DNA of 64,000 nt, from positions 682,001 to 746,000 of the forward strand of contig NZ_CP045504.1 of NCBI RefSeq assembly GCF_013376455.1, in the 5' to 3' direction. The notes under the pieces were generated by a model. That model was not told the DNA's origin. It saw only the letters and a list, made by a program, of their open reading frames with translations, and searched no databases. The first letter of the stretch is position 1. Each line of letters opens with the position of its first letter. Shown here one piece after another: positions 38,781 to 48,454 of this stretch. This DNA is from Desulfolutivibrio sulfodismutans DSM 3696 (GTDB lineage: Bacteria; Desulfobacterota; Desulfovibrionia; Desulfovibrionales; Desulfovibrionaceae). The translations under genes were made by a program, and so were the position numbers.

Positions 38781-38899
38781 CGGGGGCGGCTTCAGCCGGT
38801 TTCCAGACCGTCCAGCCCGTGGGGTCACAGGTCAAAGCGCGCCTGCGTCCTACGGCTGCGGCAGGTGCGGCACGCTGGTATGAGCGCCACCCAGGCCGT

Positions 38900-39718
38900 C
38901 TATCCGTCCCCCCCTTTCCCCTTGATGCTGCGCAACGCCCTGGACCGTATCCGCCGGTTGGCCGGGGAATCTCCCTCTCGTTCCCAGACTGCGCACAGGT
39001 CGCGGACAAATTCCGGATGATCCTTGGCCGCGTCGTTGAGCCAGTTGCCCACGGAATCCTGCACGTATTTGGCGGGATCATTGCGTACGGGCACAAGCAG
39101 GGCCAGTCCTTTGGCCGGATCGTGCCGGAGTTCGGCCAGATGGGCGCACCATACGCCACGTGGGCGCGTGATCTCGATGGCGAACCGGCGCAACCTCTCC
39201 GACTGTTCATGGACGAGTGGTTCAAGCATGGTCATCCATGCCCCAAGATCGCGCGCTACATGGGGACGAACGGCCATCCACGCCCATTCCCGAACGCCAA
39301 AGTGGGGATCATCCGCAAAAGGCCGCATGGCGTTGAGCCTGTCGGTCGCGGCCAGGTCCGACGCCAGCCCGATGACGAAACAGGCGAATCCGCGCACGGT
39401 GTCCGAGGCGTGCCCGGAAAGCATGGGCAAAAGGGCGGTCCCGCCGTGGGACAAAAGAAGCTTGGCGGCCAGGTTCATGCGCCGGGTGATGCCCAGGTCG
39501 GCGGCGGCAGCCATTTCGGAGATACACGCCGGGGCCATGTCCGGCACGGCGGCGGCCAGAAGCGCGGCATAATCCACGGCCAGCCCTTCGGCCAACGTGG
39601 CGGATTCCAGGGTTCCGGCGTTGAGCGCGGCAAGAACGTGGGCCGGGATGTCCGCCCGGCGCACGGCGCCGGTACGGCGCCCCGGGACGGATTGCTTGCG
39701 GGTCGATGGCTGGTGCAT
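38900..39718 (-). CDS. AlkC/AlkD-like DNA alkylation repair protein (HEAT repeats)
   Basis: A 272-aa all-helical protein from ATG 39718, which has AAGGT upstream; the open frame continues further back without a ribosome site. Segments such as EQSERLRRFAIEITRPRGVW, VQDSVGNWLNDAAKDHPEFV and NRRIRSRALRSIK are typical of the bacterial DNA alkylation repair family. Members excise N3/N7-alkylated purines without base flipping. It appears to be a single-gene unit with its own terminator. Confidence 0.75.
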   Translation of the reverse strand: MHQPSTRKQSVPGRRTGAVRRADIPAHVLAALNAGTLESATLAEGLAVDYAALLAAAVPDMAPACISEMAAAADLGITRRMNLAAKLLLSHGGTALLPMLSGHASDTVRGFACFVIGLASDLAATDRLNAMRPFADDPHFGVREWAWMAVRPHVARDLGAWMTMLEPLVHEQSERLRRFAIEITRPRGVWCAHLAELRHDPAKGLALLVPVRNDPAKYVQDSVGNWLNDAAKDHPEFVRDLCAVWEREGDSPANRRIRSRALRSIKGKGGDG

Positions 39719-40140
39719 GACACGACCTTCGGGTTTATGGATGAAAACGTGCCGTCTGGCGGCGACGTATTCCGATGTACCATTTTTTTGAAACGGAAAA
39801 AGCCCGGCAGAGACGTCACCACACAGCTCCCGGGCAGGATGCATTTTCGGCGACAGGGCGCACACCGGCAGACTTTTCCCCCTCTTCCGGGGCGGGGAGC
39901 AATGTCCCATAATGTAAATTATGTAAACTTTAAAAACAGGTGCGACGCCGCAAGAGTCCGAAAAGACATGGGAACCACTCAAGCCGTATCCCGCCGGTGG
40001 CGACATCGCGACCTGATCCTTCCAAGACAACGATGTCGGAAGCACACAAGGATCAGCACTGCGCAACGCCATCCGTCCAAGCCCGAACCCCGGGCGGTCG
40101 CCCGCGTCGGTTTCCCGCCCAGGCGGCTCCCGGGTCGAAA
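39719..40140. other. Intergenic region between ade and the HEAT-repeat gene
   Basis: These 422 nt hold no credible gene. An AT-rich patch at about 39905-39940 (TAATGTAAATTATGTAAAC) is the likeliest promoter area for the minus-strand gene. Weak imperfect repeats only. Confidence 0.4.
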
Positions 40141-41892
40141 TCAGGATTCGGCCACAAACAGGTCGATCAAGGAAAAGGATTCCACGTCTACAAGCCCCTT
40201 GTCCGTGAGCTTGAGTTCCGGGATGACCGCCAGAGACAGAAACGACATGGACATAAACGGATGCGCGTCGGCTTTCCCCGGCGCGGACACGCTGGCATAG
40301 GCCCCGCCAAGATAGGCCAGGGACTTTTCCAACTCGTCCAGGCATCCCGCTGACATGAGCCCGGCCACGGGAAGCTCCACAACGGCCAGAATGCGCCCAT
40401 CTTTAACCACGCAAAATCCGCCCCCGACCTTGGTCAGGGTTTGGGCCGCAAAGGCCATGTCCGCGTCATTGACTCCGGCCACGATGAGGTTGTGGGAATC
40501 GTGGGAAACCGTCCCGGCAATGGCCCCGGCCGCCAGTCCGAGTCCCTGGACAAAGCCCAGGCCCACATTGCCCGTGGCGTGATGGCGCTCGATGACCGCC
40601 AGCTTGGCCAGGTCGCGCCCGGGATCGGCCAGGGCCAGCCCGTCGGCCAGACGCGGTTCAAGCGTCAAGCCACGGGTGACGATCTGCCCCGGCACGAGGC
40701 CGATGACCCGCACCCGGCCCGGCTTGGCCGGGATGCGAAAGGTCTCGGGGGTGACCTGGGCCGGTCGCATGGTGTTGTTCGGGACAGGGACTTCGCGGCA
40801 GGCAAGATTGAGGTCCCGGACGTCCCGGCCGCCAAGCCAGACCCGGGAAACGGCGAACGTCTCCAGGTCGTCCACAAGGACCAGATCCGCCCGGTAGCCC
40901 GGGGCCACGGCCCCCCTGCCAGGCAGCCGGAAATACCGCGCGGTGTTGATCGAGGCCATGGCCACGGCCGCAACCGGTGAAATCCCGTGGGCCACGGCCC
41001 GGCGCACCAATTCGTTCATGTGCCCGTGTTTTTTGATGTCTACCGGGTCGCGGTCGTCGCTGACCAGGGAGAACCGCCAGGCATTCTCCGGGGTCACCAG
41101 GGGCGCCAGATCGGCCAGATTCTGCTCGGTGCTGCCCTCGCGGATCATGACCTGCATGCCCTTTCTGAGCTTCTCCCGGGCCTCTTCGAGGCGGGTGCAT
41201 TCATGGTCCGATCCCGGCCCGGCCAGAATATAGGCGTTGAGCCGTTTTCCGGTCAAAAGGGGCGCGTGGCCGTCCACCACCCGGCCTCTGGCGGCGGCGA
41301 TTTTGGCCAACATCAAGGGGTCGCGGGCCAGGACGCCCGGATAGTTCATGACCTCGGCCAGGCCGAGCATCTGGTCGGCGAAGGGATAGTCCGCCGCCAG
41401 CATGCGCCGGATGTCCTGCGGGGTGATGGCCGCGCCCGAGGTCTCCATGTGGGTGGCCGGGACGCAGGACGACATCATGACATAAAAGGTCAAAGGCAGA
41501 TTCCGGCTGGCCGCCAACATGTATTCGATGCCCGCCGGGCCCATGACGTTGGCGATTTCGTGAGGGTCGCAGACCACGGCGCAGGTGCCATGCGGGGCCA
41601 CGGCCCGGGCGAACTCGGGGGGCGACAACAGGGTGGATTCGATGTGGATGTGGCCGTCGAGAAAGCCGGGACACAGGAAGCGCCCACCGGCGTCCACCAC
41701 CTCCCGGGCCGGATAGTCTCCGAAACCGAGCACCACGCCGTCGGCCACGGCCACGCTTGCGGCATGGATCTCGCCGGACAGGACATTGACCAGCTGGCAG
41801 CCGGTGATGAGCAGATCGGCCGGGGTTTCGCCAAGGGCCAGGGAAATACGCCGCGTCAGGCGGGCCACGTCGTCAAAAGGCGGTTTGTCCAT
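40141..41892 (-). CDS. ade: Adenine deaminase
   Basis: A 583-aa amidohydrolase from ATG 41892; an ATG at 41931 would add 13 residues. Metal-binding and active-site motifs include CPGFLDGHIHIESTLLSP, VCDPHEIANVMG, REGSTEQNL and SHDSHNLIVAG. The enzyme converts adenine to hypoxanthine in purine salvage. Length and domain order match bacterial Ade/AdeC. It is divergent from yedF. Confidence 0.92.
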   Translation of the reverse strand: MDKPPFDDVARLTRRISLALGETPADLLITGCQLVNVLSGEIHAASVAVADGVVLGFGDYPAREVVDAGGRFLCPGFLDGHIHIESTLLSPPEFARAVAPHGTCAVVCDPHEIANVMGPAGIEYMLAASRNLPLTFYVMMSSCVPATHMETSGAAITPQDIRRMLAADYPFADQMLGLAEVMNYPGVLARDPLMLAKIAAARGRVVDGHAPLLTGKRLNAYILAGPGSDHECTRLEEAREKLRKGMQVMIREGSTEQNLADLAPLVTPENAWRFSLVSDDRDPVDIKKHGHMNELVRRAVAHGISPVAAVAMASINTARYFRLPGRGAVAPGYRADLVLVDDLETFAVSRVWLGGRDVRDLNLACREVPVPNNTMRPAQVTPETFRIPAKPGRVRVIGLVPGQIVTRGLTLEPRLADGLALADPGRDLAKLAVIERHHATGNVGLGFVQGLGLAAGAIAGTVSHDSHNLIVAGVNDADMAFAAQTLTKVGGGFCVVKDGRILAVVELPVAGLMSAGCLDELEKSLAYLGGAYASVSAPGKADAHPFMSMSFLSLAVIPELKLTDKGLVDVESFSLIDLFVAES

Positions 41893-42013
41893 AACTACGG
41901 TGCTCCAGGGATGTTTCTTCGAATGGACCATACCACAATCCGTCGGCGTGGGAAGAAGGTCGTGCGAGCAACCGTAGACTTAAAGTAACACTTGATATCT
42001 TTGTTATCAGTCA

Positions 42014-42025
42014 TTTCGATCGAAA
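42014..42025. promoter_or_regulatory. 12-bp palindrome between ade and yedF
   Basis: TTTCGATCGAAA is perfectly self-complementary and lies in the AT-rich divergent promoter region. It could be a regulator site; nothing links it to a known protein. Confidence 0.3.
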
Positions 42026-42109
42026 AGTAATCTATCAATATATTTTATTTATTTGACCTCGCGCCGGGGATATGATGGGACAATGAAACTGAACGAAAAA
42101 GGACCCCCC

Positions 42110-42721
42110 ATGAAGACCATCTCCCTGGATTGCCGTGGACTTGCCTGCCCTGGTCCGGTGCTACGGTGCAAGGACGCCATCGATTCCGAATCCCCGGATA
42201 TCATCTCCGCCACCGTGGACAATGAGGCGGCGAAGGAAAACGTCGCCCGCTTTCTCGCGGCCAAGAAATACCAGGTGGAGATCGCGCCCGTGGCTGGCGG
42301 ACATGTCCTGACCGGCGCCCGACAGGGGGGCGCATCCCCGGCCGACTGCCCTGCCCCCGTCTCCGGGGAGTCTTTGGCCGCCAGGGAACAGATCGTGGCC
42401 TTCCTCACCGCCGACGCCATCGGTCGGGGCGACGACGTCCTGGGGCAAAAGCTCATGGCCAATTTTCTGGCCACCCTGCCGGAACTCGGCGAGAGCCTGT
42501 GGCGTATCGTCATGGTCAACGGCGCGGTCAGGCTGGCCGTGGCCGGAAGCCCGGTCCTGGACAGGCTCAAGGCCTTCGAAGCGGCCGGGGTGACCATATT
42601 GGTCTGCGGCACCTGCCTGGACTTTTTCGGGATTTTGGACAAAAAAGAGGTCGGCCAGACCACCAACATGCTTGACGTGGTCACCAGCCTGCAACTGGCC
42701 ACCAAGGTGCTCCAGGTGTAA
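42110..42721 (+). CDS. yedF: Sulfurtransferase-like selenium metabolism protein YedF
   Basis: A 203-aa protein from ATG 42110 (AAAGGA upstream). The N-terminal TusA-like domain has LDCRGLACPGPVLRCKDAI with the reactive Cys in CPGP. The C-terminal domain is DsrE-like with LVCGTCLDFFGI. This two-domain form is annotated in selenium-using organisms. It suggests persulfide or selenium handling in the cytoplasm. Its stop codon is followed in the same frame by rluB. Confidence 0.85.
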   Translation: MKTISLDCRGLACPGPVLRCKDAIDSESPDIISATVDNEAAKENVARFLAAKKYQVEIAPVAGGHVLTGARQGGASPADCPAPVSGESLAAREQIVAFLTADAIGRGDDVLGQKLMANFLATLPELGESLWRIVMVNGAVRLAVAGSPVLDRLKAFEAAGVTILVCGTCLDFFGILDKKEVGQTTNMLDVVTSLQLATKVLQV

Positions 42722-42748
42722 GGCCACTTCCCGGCCCGGAGTCCCTCC

Positions 42749-43711
42749 ATCGCCCATCCCACACGCGACGCCTCCCCTCCGGCGCACAGCGACCCCGCCC
42801 AAGGGGTTCGGCTCAACAAGGCCCTGTCCCAGGCCGGTATCTGCTCCAGAAGACGGGCTGATGAGCTTATTTTGACCGGCAAAGTGCTTGTCAACGGGGT
42901 TTTGATCCATGAGCCTGGGGTCAAAATCGACCCAAATCGTGATACTGTTGTCGTTAATGGCCAAAAAGCGGCTTTTTCCCCGCAAAAAACCCACATCTAT
43001 TTGGTTTTCCACAAGCCCGTACAGACCGTGACCACGGCCTCCGATCCCCAGGGACGCCCCACGGTCTTCGACCTCCTGCCTCCCGAAATCCCCCGCCAGG
43101 GCCTTTTCACCGTGGGACGTCTGGATTTTTATTCCGAGGGGCTGTTGCTTTTCACCGATGACGGGGAACTCACCCACCGGCTCACCCACCCGTCAACTCA
43201 TGTTCCCAAAATATATCATGTTTTGGTTCGCGGCCAAGTCAACGGGCGCACCCTGTCCACCATGGCCCAGGGCATGCGTCTGGCCGAGGGCGAGGTTCTG
43301 GCCCCGGTCGAGGCCACCGTTCTCCACCGCGAGTCCCCGGAACGCGCCCTGCTGTCCCTGCGGCTCATCCAGGGCGTCAATCGCCAGATTCGGCGCATGT
43401 GCCGCGACCTGGGATTGACCGTGCTGCGTCTGACGCGCGTGGCCCAGGGCCCCATCCTGCTTGGCGATCTTCCCCGAGGGACGTTTCGGCCCCTGGCCCC
43501 GGAGGAGGTTTCGGCCCTGCGGGCCGCCGCCGGGCTCGGGCCTGTTCCCCATGCTTCCGCCCCGCCAGCGTGCGCCGCTCCCGCCCGGGACGACCGGCGA
43601 CGGCAGACGCCCCCGCATGCCACCCCGGCCCGCCCTCCCCAGTATCACACGCGCCGGGCCGTATCACAGCCGTCAGCGAAAACGGGCCACCGAAAAACAC
43701 GGGAAAAGTAA
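42749..43711 (+). CDS. rluB: RluB-type 23S rRNA pseudouridine synthase, non-canonical start
   Basis: The S4 RNA-binding domain (VRLNKALSQAGICSRRRADELI) and the catalytic domain (GRLDFYSEGLLLFTDDGEL, with the catalytic Asp) are both present. No ATG, GTG or TTG occurs between the yedF stop and the S4 domain. The best placed initiator is ATC at 42749, with CGGAG seven bases upstream. TTG 42872 would delete the S4 domain. The product would be about 320 aa with a basic, low-complexity C-terminal tail of about 60 residues. It isomerises a uridine in 23S rRNA. Confidence 0.8.
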   Translation: MAHPTRDASPPAHSDPAQGVRLNKALSQAGICSRRRADELILTGKVLVNGVLIHEPGVKIDPNRDTVVVNGQKAAFSPQKTHIYLVFHKPVQTVTTASDPQGRPTVFDLLPPEIPRQGLFTVGRLDFYSEGLLLFTDDGELTHRLTHPSTHVPKIYHVLVRGQVNGRTLSTMAQGMRLAEGEVLAPVEATVLHRESPERALLSLRLIQGVNRQIRRMCRDLGLTVLRLTRVAQGPILLGDLPRGTFRPLAPEEVSALRAAAGLGPVPHASAPPACAAPARDDRRRQTPPHATPARPPQYHTRRAVSQPSAKTGHRKTREK

Positions 43712-44108
43712 TCGGAACGTCAACAAAAACGTATGACGATTTCGCATTGATTCAGATGCCTGAAGAAGAATACGCAGTCCGGACAGCAAGGTCGTAGGAC
43801 AGGCCACGATGACTGGCGAAGCGCAGTCCCTCGCCGCCAAACAGGCCATGGGATGCGTGGAATCTGCCTGGGACGGGACATTTCAGGCTGTTTGAAAAAA
43901 TGAAACGCCGATTCCCGGCCGATTTTCCAACCGGCGCCTTGGAAAACTTGGGATTGTGGGAACGGTCGGCGTTCCTCGGCGGCTAGAATCGCCGCCCCTG
44001 ACGGCTATGGTCGGCCAACGCCCTCGAATGCCGATGGCTACACCGAGGGCTTCGGGCGAGCCCCGCCGCGCAACACCTGCCCTCCCGGCGCACACCGGAA
44101 ACAACGGA
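43712..44108. other. Convergent intergenic region between rluB and lolA
   Basis: These 397 nt hold no recognisable gene. No clear terminator hairpin with a T-run was found; some short G/C-rich inverted repeats are present. Confidence 0.4.
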
Positions 44109-44771
44109 CTATTTCGAGAGCGTGCGCCCATCCGCGCCGGTATTGTCGTGAACGGAGACGCCCGGGGGCGGGGTGAAGGAAAACAAGGAATCAGGCAGGT
44201 TGGCCTCGACCTTGAGGTTTTTCAGGGTCAGATCATTGGTGTTGGCGTAAAAATCCTGGATGGACAGGCGCATGATCATCTGCGTCGCCGGATCCACCCA
44301 GACATGGGCCATGACCAGCCCGGGCTCCGGCTCCTTGGGCACCAGCTTGAACCGAACCAGTCCCGCTCCTGCGGCGTCGGGCTCTTCGAAGACGTGGAAA
44401 TCCTCGCGCAGATTGGCCTTGCCGGTCAGAAACTTGAGCATGGTCTTGGAGTTGATGATCTCCTCCACCGGATACCGAAAGGCCTCGCGGTCGTCCTCGA
44501 AATAGTCCCAGACCGCCTCCTTGCCCACCAACAGCAGTTCCTTTTCGGGTTTCACCGTCTCCCAGCGCACCAGGCTCGGTTTCTTGAAGGTGATCGACCC
44601 GGAACGCGTCTCCCCCTCGCCGCTGGCCGAATTCTTCAAGTCCTGAATGAACTCTGCCTTAAAGCCAGACAACGATTCGTATTTTTTCTGCACGGCGTCC
44701 ACCAGGTCCGCGCCACGAACCGGGACCGCCCACACGGCGACCAGAAGGCACGCCAGAATCATCTTTTTCAT
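44109..44771 (-). CDS. lolA: Outer-membrane lipoprotein carrier protein LolA
   Basis: A 220-aa periplasmic protein from ATG 44771 (GAGGT upstream). A signal peptide of about 20 residues ends VRGA. Conserved features include FKAEFIQDLKNSASGE, GSITFKKPSLVRWE and LTLKNLKVEANLPDSLFSFTPPPGV. LolA carries lipoproteins from LolCDE to the outer membrane. It follows ftsK on the same strand, as in E. coli. Confidence 0.87.
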   Translation of the reverse strand: MKKMILACLLVAVWAVPVRGADLVDAVQKKYESLSGFKAEFIQDLKNSASGEGETRSGSITFKKPSLVRWETVKPEKELLLVGKEAVWDYFEDDREAFRYPVEEIINSKTMLKFLTGKANLREDFHVFEEPDAAGAGLVRFKLVPKEPEPGLVMAHVWVDPATQMIMRLSIQDFYANTNDLTLKNLKVEANLPDSLFSFTPPPGVSVHDNTGADGRTLSK

Positions 44772-44907
44772 GCTGCACACCTCTTTTTTACCTGCCCGCT
44801 TTTCCGGGGGCCGTCCGGACGGCGTCGCCGCCATCGGCCCGAACCCGTTTCGTGACCGGAAACCGTGTTTCCAGACCGTCCCGGTTCGTTGAACTCGTTC
44901 GGGGATT

Positions 44908-44945
44908 CCAAAGGGCGAAGCCCTTTGGCCGCCGGAGGCCTTTTT
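44908..44945. repeat. REP-like hairpin between ftsK and lolA
   Basis: CCAAAGGGC-GAA-GCCCTTTGG is a perfect 9-bp hairpin followed by GCCGCCGGAGGCCTTTTT. From memory, motifs of this kind recur many times in Desulfovibrio genomes, but only one copy lies here. It is in the leader of lolA, where it may affect processing or attenuation. Confidence 0.5.
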
Positions 44946-44964
44946 CCCCTTGCGATCCCGCCCC

Positions 44965-47265
44965 CTAATCCTTCCCCCGCAACACGGCTCGGGGCTTGCT
45001 GCCTTCCTGGGGCCCGAGCATGCCGTCGCGTTCCATCTGTTCGATAAACCGGGCCGCCCGGTTGAACCCAATGCGGAAGCGGCGCTGAATGAGCGAGATG
45101 GAGGCCCGACCCTGCTCCAGGACGAAATCCACGGCCTGGGGATAGATGGGGTCGGAGGCCGTGTCGTCGCCGCCGTCGCCGCCATTCTCGCCGTTTCCGT
45201 CCCCTCCTGCGCCCGTCTCCCGCTGCCATTCGGCAAAATCCAGCTCGTAGCCCGGCGCGGCGCGCTGTTTCCAGAACTCCACCACCTCTGCCGTCTCCTC
45301 GTCCGAGACGAACGCCCCGTGCATGCGGGTCATTTTGCCGCCGCTGGGCTTGAAAAGCATGTCCCCGCGCCCGAGCAGATGCTCCGCCCCCACCGTGTCC
45401 AGGATGGTGCGCGAATCGTGCTTGCTGGTGACCTGAAACGAGATGCGGGTGGGAAAGTTGGCCTTGATAAGCCCGGTGACCACGTCCACGCTGGGCCGCT
45501 GGGTGGCCAGGATGAGGTGGATGCCGGCGGCCCGGGCCAACTGGGCCAGGCGTACGATGCTGATCTCCACTTCCTTGGCGGCGGTCATCATCAGGTCGGC
45601 CAGCTCGTCGATAATGATCACCAGATAGGGCATGGGGGTCAGGTCGGCCAGCTCGTCGGGCCGGTCGCCGCCCAGCTTTTCAAGCTTCTCCCAATATCCG
45701 GCGATGTTGCGCACCCCAAGCCGGGCCATGGCCTCGTAACGCCGGTCCATCTCGTGTACGGCCCAGTCCAGGGCGCTTTTGGCCATGGACATCTCCGTGA
45801 CCACGGGATGCACCAGATGCGGCAGGTCGTTGTAGACCGAAAGCTCGATGCGCTTGGGGTCCACAAGCAGGAGCTTCACCTCGTCGGGCCGGGCCTTGTA
45901 GAGGATGCTTAAGAGGATGCCGTTGATGCACACGCTTTTGCCGCTACCCGTGGCCCCGGCCACCAAAAGATGCGGCATCTTGGCCAGATCCGCCACCTGG
46001 GGCCGTCCCTGGATGTCCTTGCCGATGGCCAGGGTCAGCTTCGACGCCTGGGAGGTGAAGGCCTCGGACTCGAGGATCTCGCGCAGATAGACGGTCTGGC
46101 GCTTGGCGTTGGGGATCTCCACGCCCACCGTGTCCCGGCCCGGGATGGGGGCCTCGATGCGCACGGCCAGGGCCTTCATGGCCAGGGCCAGGTCGTCGGA
46201 GAGCCCGGCGATGCGGCTGATTTTGATGCCCGGGGCGGGTTTGAATTCGAACATGGTCACCACGGGGCCGGGCACGATGCGCTGCAACTCCCCCTTGATG
46301 TCGAAATCGGCCAGGCATCCGGCCAGGCTTTCGCCCTGCTTTTTCACGGCCTCGGGATCAGGGCCCTGGCCCTTGGCCGGGGGCGGCACGCTAAGGAGGT
46401 CCAAAGGCGGCAGGGGGGCGTCGGGATCGGCCTGGAAAGGGGCCGGACGCGGCTTGCGCGGGCGCTTTGGCGATGCCGCAGCGGGCCTTACGACAGGCGC
46501 GACGCTTGTGGACGGCTCGGGATCGTCGTTTGCATCGTCGGAAAAGACGAATTCCTCGTCCGTGGCCTGGTTCCCGGCCGGAATGTTTCCAAAGGCAGCA
46601 GGCGAGGCAGGCTCCACGCGCCTGCCCCGGGGTTCAAACAGGGCGCGGACGCCACGACCCAGGATGGTCCCCAGACGGCCCAGGACCGTCCAGCATGCGC
46701 GGGCCAGCCACCAGCCGCCGCGTCCGGCCCGACCCCACACGGCGTCGAACGAGAGCCCGAACAGGAGTTGCACCGCGAACACGGCCAGGAAAAAGAGCAG
46801 AAGCCCCCCGCCGTATCCGCCAAGCCAGGTGGATAGGGCGGAGAACGCGGCCCGGCCGAGGTAGCCCCCGCCCTGCACCTGTCCAAGCATCACCAGGGGG
46901 CGCAGGGTCTCGGTGGCGCAGGCGGCCGAAACCACGACGAAAAGCAAGACGACGCCGCACCAGCGCACGGGGCCAAGCCCGATGTCCCGCACAAAGGTCC
47001 GCACCGTGAGCCACACAAACCATACGGGCAGGAAAAAGGCCCCCACGCCGCACACGTCAACGAGAAATCCAGCCCAGTAGGCCCCGGCCCGCCCGGCCAT
47101 GTTGCGGATCTCGTGCCCGGGGCCCACATGCTGGGTCAGGCTCGGATCGAGGTAGTCGTAGGTGGCGAGGCTGACGGCGGTGAATACCCCCATGAAGAGG
47201 AGGAACAGTCCCGCCATCTCCCGGAAATACCGGGTCTCGCCGCCTTGTTCCTTATTCTCGGCCAA
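44965..47265 (-). CDS. ftsK: DNA translocase FtsK
   Basis: A 766-aa protein with N-terminal membrane segments (about residues 15-170), a Pro-rich linker and a RecA-like motor with Walker [10 protein letters not shown] and Walker B-side [10 protein letters not shown]. The C-terminal gamma winged-helix domain ([20 protein letters not shown]) recognises polar KOPS-type sequences. It acts at the septum in chromosome segregation. The open frame begins at TTG 47265, overlapping the efp stop by 14 nt; an ATG at 47214 is a weaker choice because its ribosome site is badly spaced. Confidence 0.93.
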   Translation of the reverse strand: MAENKEQGGETRYFREMAGLFLLFMGVFTAVSLATYDYLDPSLTQHVGPGHEIRNMAGRAGAYWAGFLVDVCGVGAFFLPVWFVWLTVRTFVRDIGLGPVRWCGVVLLFVVVSAACATETLRPLVMLGQVQGGGYLGRAAFSALSTWLGGYGGGLLLFFLAVFAVQLLFGLSFDAVWGRAGRGGWWLARACWTVLGRLGTILGRGVRALFEPRGRRVEPASPAAFGNIPAGNQATDEEFVFSDDANDDPEPSTSVAPVVRPAAASPKRPRKPRPAPFQADPDAPLPPLDLLSVPPPAKGQGPDPEAVKKQGESLAGCLADFDIKGELQRIVPGPVVTMFEFKPAPGIKISRIAGLSDDLALAMKALAVRIEAPIPGRDTVGVEIPNAKRQTVYLREILESEAFTSQASKLTLAIGKDIQGRPQVADLAKMPHLLVAGATGSGKSVCINGILLSILYKARPDEVKLLLVDPKRIELSVYNDLPHLVHPVVTEMSMAKSALDWAVHEMDRRYEAMARLGVRNIAGYWEKLEKLGGDRPDELADLTPMPYLVIIIDELADLMMTAAKEVEISIVRLAQLARAAGIHLILATQRPSVDVVTGLIKANFPTRISFQVTSKHDSRTILDTVGAEHLLGRGDMLFKPSGGKMTRMHGAFVSDEETAEVVEFWKQRAAPGYELDFAEWQRETGAGGDGNGENGGDGGDDTASDPIYPQAVDFVLEQGRASISLIQRRFRIGFNRAARFIEQMERDGMLGPQEGSKPRAVLRGKD

Positions 47266-47809
47266 TGTACTCGCCAGACCTGGTATCGACTTTGATGCGT
47301 TCGCCGGTGTTGATGAAAAGCGGCACGTTGACGGTGATGCCCGACTCCAGCTTGGCCGGTTTGCTGGCCCCGCTGACGGTATCGCCCTTCACGCCGGGCT
47401 CCGTGTCCGCCACCACCAGGATGACCGAGGCCGGAAGATCGATGTCCAGGGGCGCGCCATTGTACATGAGCATCTTGAGCTCCATGCCGTCCACAAGGTA
47501 GCCGCCCTTGTCGCCGAGCTGGGCCCCGCCCACATGGGTCTGCTCGTAGCTCGACATGTCCATGAACACGAAATCCGCGCCTTCGCGGTAGAGAAACTGC
47601 ATCTCGCGGGTCTCCAGGTCCGGCTTTTCCACCTTTTCCCCGGAGCGGAAGGTGTTTTCCACCACCCGGCCGTTGAGCATGTTTTTCAGTTTGGTGCGCA
47701 CGAAGGCCCCGCCCTTGCCGGGCTTGACGTGCTGGAAATCAACGATTTCGTAAGGAACCCCGTCCCACTCGATCTTGAGTCCCCGACGAAAATCCGTGGT
47801 CGAAAGCAT
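47252..47809 (-). CDS. efp: Elongation factor P
   Basis: A 185-aa protein from ATG 47809 with AAAGGAG upstream. The acceptor loop [10 protein letters not shown] carries the lysine (residue 32) equivalent to the modified Lys34 of E. coli EF-P. Three OB-like domains fit the length. It rescues ribosomes stalled at polyproline stretches. It lies between aroQ and ftsK. Confidence 0.95.
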   Translation of the reverse strand: MLSTTDFRRGLKIEWDGVPYEIVDFQHVKPGKGGAFVRTKLKNMLNGRVVENTFRSGEKVEKPDLETREMQFLYREGADFVFMDMSSYEQTHVGGAQLGDKGGYLVDGMELKMLMYNGAPLDIDLPASVILVVADTEPGVKGDTVSGASKPAKLESGITVNVPLFINTGERIKVDTRSGEYIGRE

Positions 47810-47811
47810 TG

Positions 47812-48297
47812 TCACTCCTTTGGTGTGTGTTGTGCGGTGTCCATGAACCGTTGCCACAGGGCGCACACGCCCAGGGCATAGCTGTGCAGGCCGAAACCGG
47901 CGATGACGCCGAGGCAGGACCGCCCGATGAGGCTTTTGTGCCGCAAGGGCTCGTCGCTCCGGGCCAGGATGTTGCTTAAATGCACCTCAACGCAGGGTAT
48001 CCCGATCCAGGCCAGACAGTCGGCCAGGGCCAGGCTGGTATGCGTGTAGGCCCCGGCATTGAGCACAATGCCGTCCACGCCCTGGCGCATGGCCTCTTCC
48101 AGGCGGTCGATGAGCTGCCCTTCGCCGTTGGCCTGGAAATGCCCAAGCGTAATGCGCCCGGCCTTTTCCGGCCCGAGGATGTCCCGGATAAGCTCGGGCA
48201 GGTCGGCCAGGGACCGGCTGCCGTAGATTTCCGGCTGGCGTCGGCCGATGTGCCCCAGGTTTGGGCCATTGGCAATCAAAATCGTGAAGGTGCGCAT
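47812..48297 (-). CDS. aroQ: 3-dehydroquinate dehydratase, type II
   Basis: A 161-aa enzyme of the shikimate pathway. Active-site features of type II dehydroquinases are intact: [17 protein letters not shown] (Asn, Arg, Tyr), [10 protein letters not shown] (Asn, His), EVHLSN (His) and LRHKSLI (Arg). It converts 3-dehydroquinate to 3-dehydroshikimate. It ends 2 nt before the efp ATG, so aroQ-efp-ftsK-lolA is probably one operon. Confidence 0.9.
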   Translation of the reverse strand: MRTFTILIANGPNLGHIGRRQPEIYGSRSLADLPELIRDILGPEKAGRITLGHFQANGEGQLIDRLEEAMRQGVDGIVLNAGAYTHTSLALADCLAWIGIPCVEVHLSNILARSDEPLRHKSLIGRSCLGVIAGFGLHSYALGVCALWQRFMDTAQHTPKE

Positions 48298-48454
48298 TCC
48301 GTATCCCCCTCTCCCGGCACACGTTGAAATCGACGCAAACTGGCGGCAGTGTGAGGCAAAGCCGCCAAAACTTCAAGTCCGGCATGAAGGTTTGCGGTGC
48401 GATCCCCGCATCCAGGGCTTGACGCCGAGGCATCGACAGGCCACACATGCGGAC

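Larger units (their letters stand above)
38499..38899. other. Intergenic region with terminators and a long palindrome
   Basis: About 400 nt between ppaC and the convergent HEAT-repeat gene. It holds the ppaC terminator, a 20-bp perfect palindrome and a minus-strand terminator. No gene was seen in the remaining sequence. Confidence 0.6.

Noticed and set aside
42672-42875. 67-aa frame bridging yedF and rluB
   Set aside because: Out of frame with both genes and Pro/Arg-rich; the S4 domain is encoded in the other frame.
47812-48297. Apparent loss of the NHEG motif in AroQ
   Set aside because: That segment varies among type II enzymes; all catalytic residues (Asn, Arg, Tyr, two His) are intact.
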